64,000 bases of DNA from the NCBI GenBank assembly GCA_027618995.1, contig JAQCGO010000005.1, positions 20,772 to 84,771 on the forward strand, given 5' to 3'. The stretch comes from Pseudomonadota bacterium. GTDB lineage: Bacteria; Pseudomonadota; Gammaproteobacteria; Steroidobacterales; Woeseiaceae. The notes under the pieces are model-generated. The model saw only the letters and a program-made list of their open reading frames with translations, did no database searches and was not told the origin of the DNA. Below are positions 1 to 8,888 of the stretch, piece by piece. A program made the translations under genes and the position numbers. Position 1 is the first letter of the stretch. Each line of letters starts with the position of its first letter.

Positions 1-542
1 ACGCCGGACTGTTCAACACCGGCTATGCGGCCGCACGGCTGGGTCGCTACTACGCCACCGCGATCGCCGCGTCGAAACTGAAATTCGACATGGTCTTTGG
101 CCCGGCCTACAAGGGCATTCCGATCGCCGCTCTTACTACCGCGTCGCTGGCCGAACATCACGACATCGATGTTCCGTATTGCTACAACCGCAAAGAGGCG
201 AAGGCGCATGGTGAAGGCGGCAGTATTGTCGGTCCGCCGCTCGAGGGCCGGGTACTGATCGTTGACGATGTGATCACGGCAGGCACCGCGGTCCGTGATG
301 CCTACCAGATCATCTCCGCAGCCGGGGCCGAGGTGGCGGGCCTGGCGATTTCGCTGGATCGACAGGAACGCGGCCAGGGCCCGGCATCGGCCGTACAGGA
401 GTTGAAACAGGCGCTCGGCATCCCGGTTATCAGCATCATCGGACTCGAGGACCTCATCGTTACCCTCGAAGAATCAAGCGACTATGAAAAGCACCTCGGA
501 CCTATTCTCGAATATCGTCGAGCATACGGCGTTATCACATAA
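1..542 (+). CDS. pyrE: Orotate phosphoribosyltransferase (5' end outside window)
   Basis: PyrE joins orotate to PRPP to give orotidine 5'-monophosphate in cytosolic pyrimidine synthesis. The frame is open from base 3 to the stop at 540-542, giving 179 residues; about 35 N-terminal residues of the usual ~213 lie before the window. The PRPP-binding loop [13 protein letters not shown] is intact. Upstream of it are the family segment [11 protein letters not shown] and the Lys/Glu-rich catalytic loop [12 protein letters not shown]. No terminator is obvious before the next gene. Identification is firm. Confidence 0.95.
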   Translation, partial: AGLFNTGYAAARLGRYYATAIAASKLKFDMVFGPAYKGIPIAALTTASLAEHHDIDVPYCYNRKEAKAHGEGGSIVGPPLEGRVLIVDDVITAGTAVRDAYQIISAAGAEVAGLAISLDRQERGQGPASAVQELKQALGIPVISIIGLEDLIVTLEESSDYEKHLGPILEYRRAYGVIT

Positions 543-659
543 CCCTTTGTTTATAGTAGGATTTTATAACTGTTTTTACAGCCGGCCATGAGCCACCTAT
601 GCTGCTATTTCGCGAACCAGTCCCGTTTCTGGAGTTGCCTTTCGTGGCATAGTTTCGAT

Positions 660-1307
660 ATGCGAATAGGTTTTGCTGTAATAGCCATACTTTTCATGCT
701 TCCGCTGGCAGCGGGCGCGCAGCAGCGTCAGGCGTATTCCTGGGTCGACGACGACGGCGTCGTACACTACGGCGACACGATACCGCCCGAGTACGCCGAC
801 AAACCAAAGAACGTGATCAACGAACACGGCATAACGGTTGACCACATTCGCGGCAGGAGGACCCCGGAAGAGCTTGAGGCCGAGCGCGTTGCCGCCGAAC
901 TGGCAATGCAGAAAGAACTGCAGAATCGCGCGGACCGGGCGCTCCTGGCTACCTACCAGACGGTCGACGAAATCGAGATGCACCGCGATCGCCGTATCGA
1001 GCTGTTTCAGGCGCAGTCCCGTGTTACCGAGTTGTACTTGCGCAATCTTGACCGGCGACTGGTGCAGCTGAAAGAGGAATCTTCACGCTTCCGGCCTTAC
1101 AGTCCTGATCCCAGCGCCGAGATGGTTGATCCGAGGCTGGTGAAGGAAATCAAGGAAACTGAGGCGACGATCGTGCGCCACCAGCGAAACCTGGAGAAGT
1201 ATCAGCAGGACGAGCGCGACATCGTCGAGCGATTCGACGGCGACATCCACCGTTTCAAGAACCTCAAGGGTTTGCCGATTGCTACGGCTCAGACCGTACC
1301 CGAGTGA
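660..1307 (+). CDS. DUF4124-domain secreted protein
   Basis: Translation from the ATG at 660 gives 215 residues that begin with a clear signal peptide ([20 protein letters not shown]). An in-frame ATG at 588 would place 24 non-signal residues in front, so 660 is preferred. Residues ~27-50 ([20 protein letters not shown]) are a DUF4124 motif, common in small periplasmic proteins of gammaproteobacteria. The rest is charged and predicted helical or coiled-coil (many Glu, Arg and Gln). No enzymatic function can be assigned. Its 3' end overlaps the convergent dut gene by 19 bases. Confidence 0.8.
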   Translation: MRIGFAVIAILFMLPLAAGAQQRQAYSWVDDDGVVHYGDTIPPEYADKPKNVINEHGITVDHIRGRRTPEELEAERVAAELAMQKELQNRADRALLATYQTVDEIEMHRDRRIELFQAQSRVTELYLRNLDRRLVQLKEESSRFRPYSPDPSAEMVDPRLVKEIKETEATIVRHQRNLEKYQQDERDIVERFDGDIHRFKNLKGLPIATAQTVPE

Positions 1308-1744
1308 CCGAATCCGCCTGAGCCACGCTCGCTGTCGTTGAACTCCTCAACCACCGCGAATCGCACCTGTTCGACCGGCACGAAAACCATCTGTGCGATG
1401 CGTTCGCCCGGCTCGATGACGTAACTCGCATGGCCACGATTCCAGCAGGAAATAAACACCTGGCCCTGATAATCGGAGTCGATCAGGCCGGTCAGGTTGC
1501 CCAGCACCAACCCGTGTTTGTGCCCGAGACCGGATCTCGGTAACAGCACCGCCGCCAGCGATGCATCACCGATGTGTATGGCGAGACCGGTCGGGATCAG
1601 AGTTGTCTCGCCGGGTGTGACCGTAATCGCAGCGTCGATACACGCGCGCATGTCGAGCCCGGCCGAGCCGTCCGTTGCGTAATGAGGCAGTGGTATGGAA
1701 TCCCCGACCCGCGGGTCGAGAATCTTGAGTTCAACTGATCGCAT
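1289..1744 (-). CDS. dut: Deoxyuridine 5'-triphosphate nucleotidohydrolase
   Basis: dUTPase hydrolyses dUTP to dUMP and pyrophosphate, keeping uracil out of DNA and supplying the dTMP precursor. The 151-residue product has all five trimeric dUTPase motifs in order: [44 protein letters not shown] and the C-terminal [10 protein letters not shown]. The ATG at 1744 is chosen because the product then matches the family (~150 residues); the longer open frame upstream runs inside coaBC. The start overlaps the end of coaBC by 14 bases, the usual coaBC-dut coupling in gammaproteobacteria. Confidence 0.95.
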   Translation of the reverse strand: MRSVELKILDPRVGDSIPLPHYATDGSAGLDMRACIDAAITVTPGETTLIPTGLAIHIGDASLAAVLLPRSGLGHKHGLVLGNLTGLIDSDYQGQVFISCWNRGHASYVIEPGERIAQMVFVPVEQVRFAVVEEFNDSERGSGGFGHSGTV

Positions 1745-2948
1745 AAGTTGCGGCACTGTACGCGATCGCGTAGCGCTCAGCGACCAGTTTGACGAGGGCT
1801 CGCGCGAGTTCCACTTTGCTCGCCCTTGCGAACGATTGCTCGCCACCCCGCCAATAGACATCAACCGCATTGTCATCACTGTCGAAGCCGCGAGCAGCGC
1901 CGACGAGATTCGCAACGATCATGTCGAGCTTCTTTCGCTCCAGCTTGCCAAGCGCGTATTCACGCACATTCTCCGTCTCGGCCGCGAAGCCCACGGTAAA
2001 CGGCGCCGCCTCAAGCATCGCGACCGACGCCAGAATGTCCTGTGTACGCACGAGTTCGATGCTCATCGACTCCTGGCTCTTCCTGATTTTGTGTTCGGCG
2101 ACGACCACCGGCCGGTAATCGGCGACGGCCGCCGTCGCAATGAAAATATCGGCGTCACATACGTGTGCGTGGGTAGCGTCATACATATCCTGGGCCGTCT
2201 GGACGTCGTGTACGGTGACCCCGGGCGGCGCCGGTATCGCCGTCGGGCCGCTGAGCAATACGACCCTCGCCCCCTGTTGCGCCGCCGCCGCGGCAATCGC
2301 GTAGCCCATCTTCCCCGAGCTGCGATTGGTGATGAATCGCACGGGATCAATCGACTCGCGCGTTGGCCCGGCGGTAATCAGTACGGTTTTTTCGGCGAGC
2401 AAACCCTCGCCGCCTGCCGCAAGTTGTGGTCCGCAGACGATCGCGGCGATGTCATCGGGATCCAGCATGCGACCTTCGCCGGTCTCGCCGCAGGCCTGTG
2501 AGCCCGCATCGGGCCCCAGTATGTGCACGCCGCGCTCGGCCAGCGTATTGCGATTTTTCTGCACCGCCGCATTGGCCCACATCACATGATTCATCGCTGG
2601 CGCGATTGCGATGGGCGCCTCGGTCGCCAGGCAGATCGTGGTCAACAGATCGGACGCCGCGCCGGACGCCAGGCGCGCCATGATCTCCGCGGTTGCCGGT
2701 GCGATCAGGACCACGTCGGCCCAGCGCGCAAGCTCGATGTGGCTCATCGCCGCCTCGGCCTCCTTGTCCCAGAGATTAGAGCGTATTGGCCGGCCGGACA
2801 CGGCCTGCAATGCCGTTTCGGTGACGAACTCCTCGGCTGAACTCGTCATGACAATCTGCACCTCGGCACCGCGCCCGCGCAGCCGCCGCACGAGCTCCGG
2901 CGTCTTGTACGCCGCAATACCGCCACTGATGCCAAGCAGGATATTCAT
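1731..2948 (-). CDS. coaBC: Bifunctional phosphopantothenoylcysteine decarboxylase / phosphopantothenate-cysteine ligase
   Basis: CoaBC carries out two consecutive steps of coenzyme A synthesis: ligation of cysteine to 4'-phosphopantothenate, then FMN-dependent decarboxylation to 4'-phosphopantetheine. The 405-residue length is standard. The N-terminal CoaC half shows [15 protein letters not shown], the His-containing [19 protein letters not shown] and the catalytic Cys in [10 protein letters not shown]. The C-terminal CoaB half shows [18 protein letters not shown] and [10 protein letters not shown]. It is translationally coupled to dut and divergent from radC, with about 80 bases between. 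Confidence 0.95.
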   Translation of the reverse strand: MNILLGISGGIAAYKTPELVRRLRGRGAEVQIVMTSSAEEFVTETALQAVSGRPIRSNLWDKEAEAAMSHIELARWADVVLIAPATAEIMARLASGAASDLLTTICLATEAPIAIAPAMNHVMWANAAVQKNRNTLAERGVHILGPDAGSQACGETGEGRMLDPDDIAAIVCGPQLAAGGEGLLAEKTVLITAGPTRESIDPVRFITNRSSGKMGYAIAAAAAQQGARVVLLSGPTAIPAPPGVTVHDVQTAQDMYDATHAHVCDADIFIATAAVADYRPVVVAEHKIRKSQESMSIELVRTQDILASVAMLEAAPFTVGFAAETENVREYALGKLERKKLDMIVANLVGAARGFDSDDNAVDVYWRGGEQSFARASKVELARALVKLVAERYAIAYSAATYAIS

Positions 2949-3028
2949 GCATAAAGCTTAACTGAATCCCGTGATGAAGGCCTGATTGGGCGCTTGTCCC
3001 GGCGGCAGCTACGGGCACAATCATCGCT

Positions 3029-3613
3029 ATGAGTGACTCCGAACTTCTGGCCGGCGTGCTGGGTGACGCCGGCCTCGCCGATCGACTGCTCCGCCACTTT
3101 GGCTGCTTGCGGCAGGTATTGCATGCGGACCCGGCCGCACTGGTGGCCGAGCATGGCGTTGGTCGGTCGCGCTGCAATCGGCTGCGCGCTTTGCCCGAAC
3201 TGGCGCGGCGATACTTTGCCGAGTCCCTGCCGGTGGGTACCGCGATTCAGAGCCCGGCGGACACAGAGGCGTTCCTGCGCGCGAAGATCCGGCACCTCGG
3301 GCACGAGATGTTCTGTTGCCTGTACCTGGACAACCGGCATCGCGTGCTGCGTTTTGACGAGTTATTTCGTGGCACCATCGACGGCACCAGTATCTATCCG
3401 CGCGAGGTCGTAAAAGAGGCGTTGGCGATCAACGCAGCGGCCCTCATCTTTGCCCACAATCACCCGTCCGGTGTTGCCGAACCCAGCCAGGCCGATGAGC
3501 GCATCACGCGGCGCCTGAAGTCGGCTCTCGAGCTGGTCGATATTCGGCTGCTCGACCACCTGATCATTGGCAGCACCGAAACGACCTCGCTAGCGAGTCG
3601 CGGATTGCTTTAA
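3029..3613 (+). CDS. radC: RadC/JAB-domain protein, short N-terminus
   Basis: The RadC family carries a helix-hairpin-helix-like N-terminal region and a JAB1/MPN metal-binding domain. Its biological role is unsettled despite the historical DNA-repair name. The zinc-binding motif HNHPSG followed by SQAD is intact at residues ~145-158. The protein is 194 residues, against ~220 in Escherichia coli. It starts at [11 protein letters not shown] and so lacks the usual ~30-residue leader ending in the GAxxLSDxELL motif. It sits divergent to coaBC, its common neighbour. Confidence 0.88.
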   Translation: MSDSELLAGVLGDAGLADRLLRHFGCLRQVLHADPAALVAEHGVGRSRCNRLRALPELARRYFAESLPVGTAIQSPADTEAFLRAKIRHLGHEMFCCLYLDNRHRVLRFDELFRGTIDGTSIYPREVVKEALAINAAALIFAHNHPSGVAEPSQADERITRRLKSALELVDIRLLDHLIIGSTETTSLASRGLL

Positions 3614-3621
3614 CAGGCTCT

Positions 3622-3646
3622 TGTCGCCGGCATGGCCGCCTCCCAC
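3622..3646. repeat. REP-like dispersed repeat, copy 1
   Basis: A 25-base GC-rich element lies 9 bases after the radC stop. Its reverse complement begins GTGGGAGGCGGCCATGCCGG. Over 23 bases it is identical (in inverse orientation) to the element inside the CapA-like gene at 47272-47294, and it closely resembles both arms of the element at 9755-9831. Position, size and recurrence fit a repetitive extragenic palindrome family. It may also contribute to the radC 3' end. Confidence 0.65.
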
Positions 3647-3663
3647 AGGCGGGGCCTGGGCCC

Positions 3664-3692
3664 TTGTATTGCGTCGGTCGGGCTGGTATAAA
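3664..3692 (+). promoter_or_regulatory. Putative sigma-70 promoter of rpmB-rpmG
   Basis: TTGTAT (3664-3669) and TATAAA (3687-3692) are separated by 17 bases. They match the -35 and -10 consensus at 4/6 and 5/6 positions. The site lies 62 bases upstream of the rpmB start, in the only space between radC and the ribosomal protein genes. Confidence 0.5.
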
Positions 3693-3753
3693 GTTCCGCT
3701 CTTTGCCCACCAACCGTGGGCAACTTTATAGTAAAAACAGAGACTTACACGAA

Positions 3754-3990
3754 ATGTCCAGAGTATGCCAGGTCACTGGGAGGCGCCCGCAAAGCGGAAA
3801 CAACGTTTCTCACGCCCATAACAAGACCCGCCGCCGCTTTCTGCCGAACCTGCAAAGCAAGCGTTTCTGGCTTGCGGAAGAGAACCGCTGGGTACGCCTG
3901 CGCGTTTGCCATAAGGCCATGCGAACCATCGACAAGGATGGTATTGAGAAGATCGTTGCTGACCTGCGCGCGCAGGGTCAACGCATCTAA
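3754..3990 (+). CDS. rpmB: 50S ribosomal protein L28
   Basis: L28 is a large-subunit ribosomal protein. The 78-residue product [20 protein letters not shown]... has the family hallmark start (CQVTGKxPxxGNNVSHA), the Lys/Arg-rich [15 protein letters not shown] segment and the C-terminal [13 protein letters not shown]. The ATG at 3754 is chosen because homologues start exactly there; upstream in-frame codons encode nothing family-like. It is followed after 16 bases by rpmG, the conserved L28-L33 pair. Confidence 0.97.
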   Translation: MSRVCQVTGRRPQSGNNVSHAHNKTRRRFLPNLQSKRFWLAEENRWVRLRVCHKAMRTIDKDGIEKIVADLRAQGQRI

Positions 3991-4006
3991 GACAGAGGAT
4001 TGAAAC

Positions 4007-4174
4007 ATGGCAAAGAGTAATCGCGAAAAGATTCGCCTCGTCTCGAGCGCTGGCACCGGACACTTCTACACAACGGCGAAGAACAAGAAGCTGCATCCCG
4101 AAAAGATGGAGACCAAGAAGTACGACCCGACGATTCGCAAGCACGTCGCGTACAAGGAAGCGAAGATCAAGTAA
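4007..4174 (+). CDS. rpmG: 50S ribosomal protein L33
   Basis: This short gene encodes 55 residues, [20 protein letters not shown]... followed by YTTAKNKK and ending [11 protein letters not shown]. This is a full-length L33, in the form lacking the zinc-binding cysteines. The stop TAA is at 4172-4174. A ribosome-binding AGAGGA (3993-3998) precedes the ATG by 8 bases. It is co-transcribed with rpmB and followed at once by a strong terminator. Confidence 0.97.
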   Translation: MAKSNREKIRLVSSAGTGHFYTTAKNKKLHPEKMETKKYDPTIRKHVAYKEAKIK

Positions 4175-4180
4175 CCCGAA

Positions 4181-4204
4181 AGCCCGCTCACAGCGGGCTT
4201 TTTT
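4181..4204 (+). terminator. Rho-independent terminator of rpmBG
   Basis: A 7-bp perfect GC-rich stem (AGCCCGC / GCGGGCT) with a 5-base loop is followed by a run of six T residues. It begins 7 bases after the rpmG stop. Confidence 0.9.
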
Positions 4205-4216
4205 GTAGCATACGGT

Positions 4217-5029
4217 ATGCCTGAACTTCCTGAAGTCGAGACCAGCCGCCGCGGCATCGAGCCGTATCTTTGCGGCGAGCGCATCGACAGCATCATCATT
4301 CGCAACAAGCGCCTGCGCTGGCCGGTGCGCGCCGAAGTCGCGCGACAACTCACGGGGCAAACCGTCACTTCGGTGTCGCGGCGCGCCAAGTACCTGCTGA
4401 TCAACACGAGTAACGGCAGTGCCATGATTCATCTTGGCATGTCGGGCAGCGTGTACATCGTCGATCACGACACACCCGCGACCGTGCATGAACACTTCGA
4501 CTTCAAACTCGGCTCCGGCAAGGCGCTGCGCTATCGCGATCCGCGCCGCTTTGGCTCGCTGCACTGGACTCGCGATCCGGCGCAACACAAGTTGATTCGT
4601 TCGCTGGGCCCGGAACCACTGGGTGACGAGTTCTCGGGCGACTACCTCTGGCAACGTTCACGCGGGCGGCGCGGCAACATCAAGCAATTCATCATGAATG
4701 CCAATATCGTGGTTGGAGTCGGCAACATCTATGCGTCCGAGGCGCTGTTCCTGGCGGGCATCAATCCGCACCGGGCCGCGGGCAGGATCTCAGTGCAACG
4801 GTATCTGCGGCTCGCCGACGTCATCCGGCAGGTGTTGCTGCAGGCGATCAAGGCCGGCGGTACCACGCTGCGCGATTTTTACGGTGGCGATGGCGAACCA
4901 GGTTACTTTCAGCAGCAGCTGCTGGTCTATGGCCGGCATGACGAGCCGTGCAGGCAATGCAAGCAGCCGATTTCAGTTGTAGTACTAGGGCAGCGTTCGA
5001 CGTTTTATTGCACTCGCTGCCAACACTAG
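4217..5029 (+). CDS. mutM: Formamidopyrimidine-DNA glycosylase (Fpg)
   Basis: MutM excises 8-oxoguanine and ring-opened purines and nicks the abasic site. The protein is 270 residues. It begins MPELPEVE, which after Met removal exposes the catalytic N-terminal proline and adjacent glutamate. NANIVVGVGNIYASEALF is the helix-two-turn-helix segment. The C-terminus has a four-cysteine zinc finger (CRQC-X16-CTRC). It is convergent with coaD, overlapping by 4 bases at the stops. Confidence 0.97.
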   Translation: MPELPEVETSRRGIEPYLCGERIDSIIIRNKRLRWPVRAEVARQLTGQTVTSVSRRAKYLLINTSNGSAMIHLGMSGSVYIVDHDTPATVHEHFDFKLGSGKALRYRDPRRFGSLHWTRDPAQHKLIRSLGPEPLGDEFSGDYLWQRSRGRRGNIKQFIMNANIVVGVGNIYASEALFLAGINPHRAAGRISVQRYLRLADVIRQVLLQAIKAGGTTLRDFYGGDGEPGYFQQQLLVYGRHDEPCRQCKQPISVVVLGQRSTFYCTRCQH

Positions 5030-5514
5030 GCTCGACCGCACCGCTCCATCAATGCAATCTTTACTTTGGGTGACACGAACTCACGGACATCACCACCGAG
5101 CTTCGCTACCTCCTTGACCAGGCTCGACGAGATAAACATGTACTTCTCGGTCGGCGTGAGGAACGCGGTTTCAACTTTGTCCGTCAGGTGCCGATTCATA
5201 TTGGCGAGCTGAAATTCGTACTCGAAATCGGACACGGCGCGCAAGCCACGAATGATCACCCGCAGCCCGTGCTTGCGTGCGAAATCGACGGTCAGGCCAG
5301 CATAACCCTGCACATGCACATTCTTGAGATCGCCCAGTGCACTTGCGGCCATGGCGACACGCTCTTCGGCATTAAACATCGGCGCCTTACTGCCGGGGTC
5401 TTCCGCGATCGCGACAACGACGCGATCAAACAGCCCGGCTGCCCGCCGCACCAGATCTTCGTGGCCGAGCGTGATTGGATCAAAGGTTCCCGGGTACATG
5501 GCAGCAACGGTCAT
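5026..5514 (-). CDS. coaD: Phosphopantetheine adenylyltransferase
   Basis: CoaD adenylylates 4'-phosphopantetheine to dephospho-CoA, the penultimate CoA step, so it complements coaBC a few kilobases away. The 162-residue protein has the nucleotidyltransferase motif YPGTFDPITLGHEDL, the RGLRAVSDFEYE substrate segment and the FISSSLVKEVAKLGGDV ATP-binding segment. It is coupled to rsmD by a one-base stop/start overlap (TGATG), the frequent rsmD-coaD operon. Confidence 0.97.
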   Translation of the reverse strand: MTVAAMYPGTFDPITLGHEDLVRRAAGLFDRVVVAIAEDPGSKAPMFNAEERVAMAASALGDLKNVHVQGYAGLTVDFARKHGLRVIIRGLRAVSDFEYEFQLANMNRHLTDKVETAFLTPTEKYMFISSSLVKEVAKLGGDVREFVSPKVKIALMERCGRA

Positions 5515-6119
5515 CAGTTTGTCCTTGAGGCTCTCTTGCCCGAATCGACGAGCGAGAAGCGTACATTACCTGCGTTTGCGGATTTCAGCACCTGCCAGGA
5601 CGCCGGAAGCTCACAGGCGGCCGTCGCCCGATCCTCCTCGATATAGATACGCGCATCATCGGCGAGCATTGTTCCGCGCTCGAGGAGTCGGCACAGCTCC
5701 GGCAGCATGCCGGCGGCGAAGGGCGGGTCAAGAAATACGATATTGAATGCCTCCTCGCCCTGTTGCCGCAAGTATTGTTGCGCATCCATTGCATGAACGG
5801 TCGCGCCACTCGCCTTGAGCGTCGCAATATTGCTGCGCAACATGGTGACTGCGGGCGCCGATTTCTCGACGAAGACGCAGTGCGCGGCTCCGCGCGACAG
5901 TGCTTCGATTCCCAGCGCGCCGGTGCCTGCACACAGGTCGAGGCAACGCGCGCCGGCGACGCGCGACTGCAGCCAGTTGAACAGCGTCTCCCGAGTGCGT
6001 GCAGACGTCGGCCGCAGACCGGGCACCGCCGCTATTTGCAACAGACGACTGCGCCAGTTTCCCGCTACAATACGCAGCCGTCCGGGCTGGGATTTTTTTT
6101 CAGCGTTGCGCTTTGGCAA
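5514..6119 (-). CDS. rsmD: 16S rRNA (guanine966-N2)-methyltransferase
   Basis: RsmD methylates G966 of 16S rRNA using S-adenosylmethionine. Visible motifs are the SAM-binding DLCAGTGALGIEALSRGA and the catalytic FLDPPF, with the family N-terminal RIVAGNWRSR and RPTSARTRETLFNWL. A TTG start at 6119 with GGAAG six bases upstream gives 201 residues, close to the family length. An ATG at 6194 would add 25 residues unlike homologues and overlap divergent ftsY, so I prefer TTG with moderate certainty. Confidence 0.9.
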   Translation of the reverse strand: MPKRNAEKKSQPGRLRIVAGNWRSRLLQIAAVPGLRPTSARTRETLFNWLQSRVAGARCLDLCAGTGALGIEALSRGAAHCVFVEKSAPAVTMLRSNIATLKASGATVHAMDAQQYLRQQGEEAFNIVFLDPPFAAGMLPELCRLLERGTMLADDARIYIEEDRATAACELPASWQVLKSANAGNVRFSLVDSGKRASRTN

Positions 6120-6171
6120 TTGACACTTCCTTATCCCCGTCAGTGTAGGCGATTCATCGCCCACAGGTGAA

Positions 6172-7152
6172 ATGCTTAAGATGTTTGCGAACAAGAAAAA
6201 GGCGAGCGATAAAGCGGCAGATCAGGGTGGGTTTCTGCAACGCCTGCGCGCGCGACTGAACAGGGGTGACAACTGGCTAAGCTATGACCTGGCGAATCTG
6301 GCGCCGGCGGGAAAGATCGATGAGGACGTGCTGGAGGAGCTCGAATCGCTCCTGATCATGGCCGATGTCGGCGTCCAAACCACGACCACAATTATCGCGG
6401 ACTTGCAGGCGAGCCTGGCACGTAAGGAATTAAAGGACATGGCTGCGCTGCAGCAGGGATTGCGCCGCTCACTGCTGGCCATCCTCGAACCCGTTGCAGA
6501 GCCATTACTCATTGAGAAAACCGACGGCCCTTTCGTGATCCTCATGATCGGCGTCAATGGTGCCGGCAAGACGACCACGATCGGCAAGCTGGCGAAACGA
6601 TTTAGCGATCAGGGGCTGTCGGTGATGCTCGCTGCCGGCGATACGTTTCGGGCAGCCGCCGTCGAACAGTTACAGGCCTGGGGTGAGCGCAATGCGGTGC
6701 CGGTCATTGCACAGCACGCGGGCGCCGATCCGGCGGCGGTTATTTTTGATGCCTGCGAGGCCGCTCGGGCACGCGGCGTCGATGTGCTGCTCGCAGACAC
6801 AGCGGGGCGCTTGCAGAACCAGCAGGGTCTGATGGATGAACTGGTCAAGATCAAACGCGTGGCTGCGCGGCGCGATGCCGGCGCACCACACGAGGTCATG
6901 CTGGTGCTGGATGCGAGCCAGGGACAGAATGCCCTGACCCAAGCCGAGAAGTTTCACGCCGCGCTCGGGATCACAGGCATCACCGTTACCAAGCTGGACG
7001 GCAGCGCCAAGGGTGGCATCCTGCTTGCCATAGCGCATCAGCTGCGCGTGCCGGTGCGCTTTATCGGTATCGGCGAGTCAGCCGAGGATTTGCAACCGTT
7101 CAACGCGGCGGAATTTGTCGACGCGCTGTTGCAGCGCAGCGAAACACGATGA
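6172..7152 (+). CDS. ftsY: Signal recognition particle receptor FtsY
   Basis: FtsY is the membrane-associated SRP receptor GTPase that docks ribosomes translating membrane proteins. The 326-residue protein has a short charged N-terminal region, the NG domain with the P-loop GVNGAGKTTTIGKLA, the insertion-box segment AAGDTFRAAAVEQL, DTAGR, and the G4 motif TKLDGSAKGG. It is shorter than the E. coli protein because the acidic A domain is almost absent. An ATG at 6181 is an alternative start. It begins the conserved ftsY-ftsE-ftsX-rpoH run. Confidence 0.97.
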   Translation: MLKMFANKKKASDKAADQGGFLQRLRARLNRGDNWLSYDLANLAPAGKIDEDVLEELESLLIMADVGVQTTTTIIADLQASLARKELKDMAALQQGLRRSLLAILEPVAEPLLIEKTDGPFVILMIGVNGAGKTTTIGKLAKRFSDQGLSVMLAAGDTFRAAAVEQLQAWGERNAVPVIAQHAGADPAAVIFDACEAARARGVDVLLADTAGRLQNQQGLMDELVKIKRVAARRDAGAPHEVMLVLDASQGQNALTQAEKFHAALGITGITVTKLDGSAKGGILLAIAHQLRVPVRFIGIGESAEDLQPFNAAEFVDALLQRSETR

Positions 7153-7832
7153 TCCGGTTTGAAGAAGTTACCAAACGGTTCCCGGGCGGGCAGGAGGCAC
7201 TGTCAGGCCTGAGCCTGACGATCGACAAAGGCGAAATGGTGTTCGTCACCGGTCACTCCGGCGCAGGTAAAAGCACCTTGTTGCGGCTTATTGCGTTGAT
7301 CGAGCGACCGACCAGCGGCCAGGTCATTGTCGATGGCCAGAATACACATCGTGTAAAGCGCAGGAAGATTCCGGCGTACCGGCGCCAGATCGGCATGGTG
7401 TTTCAGGACCACAAACTGCTTTACGACCGGCCCGTGTTCGACAACGTCGCGTTGCCGCTGGTGATTGCGGGGATGGGATTTCGCGAAGCAGGTCGGCGCG
7501 TCAGGCCGGCGCTCGAGCAAGTAGGATTGTTGCATAAGGAGAAGCGGAATCCCGCGACTTTGTCCGCCGGTGAACAACAGCGTGTCGGTATCGCTCGCGC
7601 CATCGTGTCGCGGCCGAAGCTGCTGATCGCCGACGAGCCGACCGGCAATTTGGATCCTGACCTGTCATTGGAAGTGATGCGTATCTTTCGCCGCTTTAAC
7701 GAAGTCGGCGTTACGGTCCTGATAGCAAGTCACGACATAGTGTTAATCGACAAGCTTGGTTGCCGCCGCATCGAACTCGACGGCGGCAGGATGGCCGCGG
7801 CGCCAGTCGAGGATCCGGAGCTGTCGGAATGA
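7149..7832 (+). CDS. ftsE: Cell division ATP-binding protein FtsE
   Basis: FtsE is the ATPase of the FtsEX complex, which activates septal murein hydrolases during cell division. The 227-residue ABC domain shows Walker A GHSGAGKSTLLRL, signature LSAGEQQRVGIARAI, Walker B LLIADEPTGNLD and the His switch ASHD. It overlaps both neighbours by four bases (ATGA), indicating translational coupling. Confidence 0.97.
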   Translation: MIRFEEVTKRFPGGQEALSGLSLTIDKGEMVFVTGHSGAGKSTLLRLIALIERPTSGQVIVDGQNTHRVKRRKIPAYRRQIGMVFQDHKLLYDRPVFDNVALPLVIAGMGFREAGRRVRPALEQVGLLHKEKRNPATLSAGEQQRVGIARAIVSRPKLLIADEPTGNLDPDLSLEVMRIFRRFNEVGVTVLIASHDIVLIDKLGCRRIELDGGRMAAAPVEDPELSE

Positions 7833-8740
7833 TGAACTGGTTGCTACGGCATGCGAGCACCTCGGCCAGTTCGCTCGGCCGGCTGTTTCGGCAGCCGTTT
7901 GCGAGCCTGATGATTGTTCTCGTCATTGCCGTAACGCTTGCGATTCCCGCGTCGCTGAACCTGGTCGTCAAGACAGCGCAGTCCGTAAGTTCCGGATGGG
8001 ACAGTGCGCTCGACTTTTCCTTGTATCTGCGACGAAATATCGCCGAGGCCGACGCCGCAAACCTCCGAGATCTTATCGCGCAGCGTGCTGACGTCGCTTC
8101 GGTGCAGCTGATTACTGCAAGTGCAGCTCTGGCTGAATTCAAGGCACAGTCGGGATTCGGCGCCGCACTCGATCAGCTGAGCGAGAATCCGCTGCCGCAC
8201 ACGCTGGTCGTACGACCGAGCGCCACCAGCACGAGCCAGTCGATCATCCTGTTGCAGGAAGAGCTCGCTAACCTGCCGGAAGCGGATGCCGTTCAGGCCG
8301 ACACTGAATGGGTACAACGCTTTCATGCAATTCTCGACATATTGCGTCGCGCGATCGTGATCGGCGGGTCGCTGCTCGGCGTCGCTATCGTCGTTATCAT
8401 CGGCAACACCATCCGGCTCGACATCCAGAACCGGCGGGAAGAGATAGAGGTGACCAAGTTGATCGGCGCAAGCAACGCGTTCGTCCGCCGGCCTTTCCTC
8501 TGGTCCGGTATCTGGTACGGTTTATTCGGTGGTCTGCTGGCGGTAGGTCTTGTGTACTACGGACTTTATCTGCTCGCGCCATCGGTGAGCAGGCTGGCGG
8601 GCCTGTATCAGAGCGGTGTCGCGGTGACGGGCCTGGTGGCCGGGGAGGCACTGTTGGTCGTTGGCATTGGCATGGCGCTCGGGCTGATTGGCTCGTGGTT
8701 CGCCGCGGCCCGGCATATGCGTCGGATCGAGCCTCGCTAG
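7829..8740 (+). CDS. ftsX: Cell division permease FtsX
   Basis: FtsX is the membrane partner of FtsE. The 303-residue product has an N-terminal transmembrane segment (LMIVLVIAVTLAIPASLNLV), a periplasmic domain of ~130 residues, and three C-terminal membrane helices. These include the conserved NTIRLDIQNRREEIEVTKLI cytoplasmic coupling region. The ATG at 7829 overlaps the ftsE stop as ATGA; the open frame continues upstream only inside ftsE. No terminator separates it from rpoH, so some read-through is likely. Confidence 0.94.
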   Translation: MMNWLLRHASTSASSLGRLFRQPFASLMIVLVIAVTLAIPASLNLVVKTAQSVSSGWDSALDFSLYLRRNIAEADAANLRDLIAQRADVASVQLITASAALAEFKAQSGFGAALDQLSENPLPHTLVVRPSATSTSQSIILLQEELANLPEADAVQADTEWVQRFHAILDILRRAIVIGGSLLGVAIVVIIGNTIRLDIQNRREEIEVTKLIGASNAFVRRPFLWSGIWYGLFGGLLAVGLVYYGLYLLAPSVSRLAGLYQSGVAVTGLVAGEALLVVGIGMALGLIGSWFAAARHMRRIEPR

Positions 8741-8819
8741 AGCCTGATATGACATAATCCAGCTGAATCTTTGGCTCTCAAGTCATTGTTTCAAAACACT
8801 ATTTCTCACCCCAAAGTGT

Positions 8820-8848
8820 GGAACTTCGACCGATTATTAGCACTCTAA
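8820..8848 (+). promoter_or_regulatory. Putative RpoE (sigma-E/AlgU)-type promoter of rpoH
   Basis: GGAACTT (8820-8826) is followed after 17 bases by TCTAA (8844-8848). This matches the sigma-E/AlgU consensus (GAACTT, 16-17 bases, TCtgA). In E. coli one rpoH promoter (P3) is known to be sigma-E dependent, so the location fits. The predicted start of transcription, at about 8854-8856, falls inside the CIRCE element. Confidence 0.6.
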
Positions 8849-8863
8849 GGCAACGAGTGCTAA
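8837..8863. promoter_or_regulatory. Perfect CIRCE operator (HrcA binding site) in front of rpoH
   Basis: TTAGCACTC (8837-8845), nine bases, then GAGTGCTAA (8855-8863): an exact match to the 9-9-9 CIRCE consensus bound by the heat-labile repressor HrcA. It covers the -10 region and predicted start site of the RpoE-type promoter and ends 25 bases before the rpoH ATG. In mRNA the same inverted repeat could form a hairpin close to the ribosome-binding AGGAGG (8877-8882). Confidence 0.9.
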
Positions 8864-8888
8864 AATTCCGCCGCACAGGAGGACACCG

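Noticed and set aside
3773-4654. Long minus-strand open frame opposite rpmB, rpmG and mutM
   Set aside because: It crosses a strong terminator and three certain genes; its composition is that of a GC-rich shadow.
8771-8820. Sigma-32-type promoter in front of rpoH (CCCC at 8809-8812)
   Set aside because: No CTTGAAA-like element is present at the needed 13-17 base spacing; the nearest partial match is about 25 bases away.
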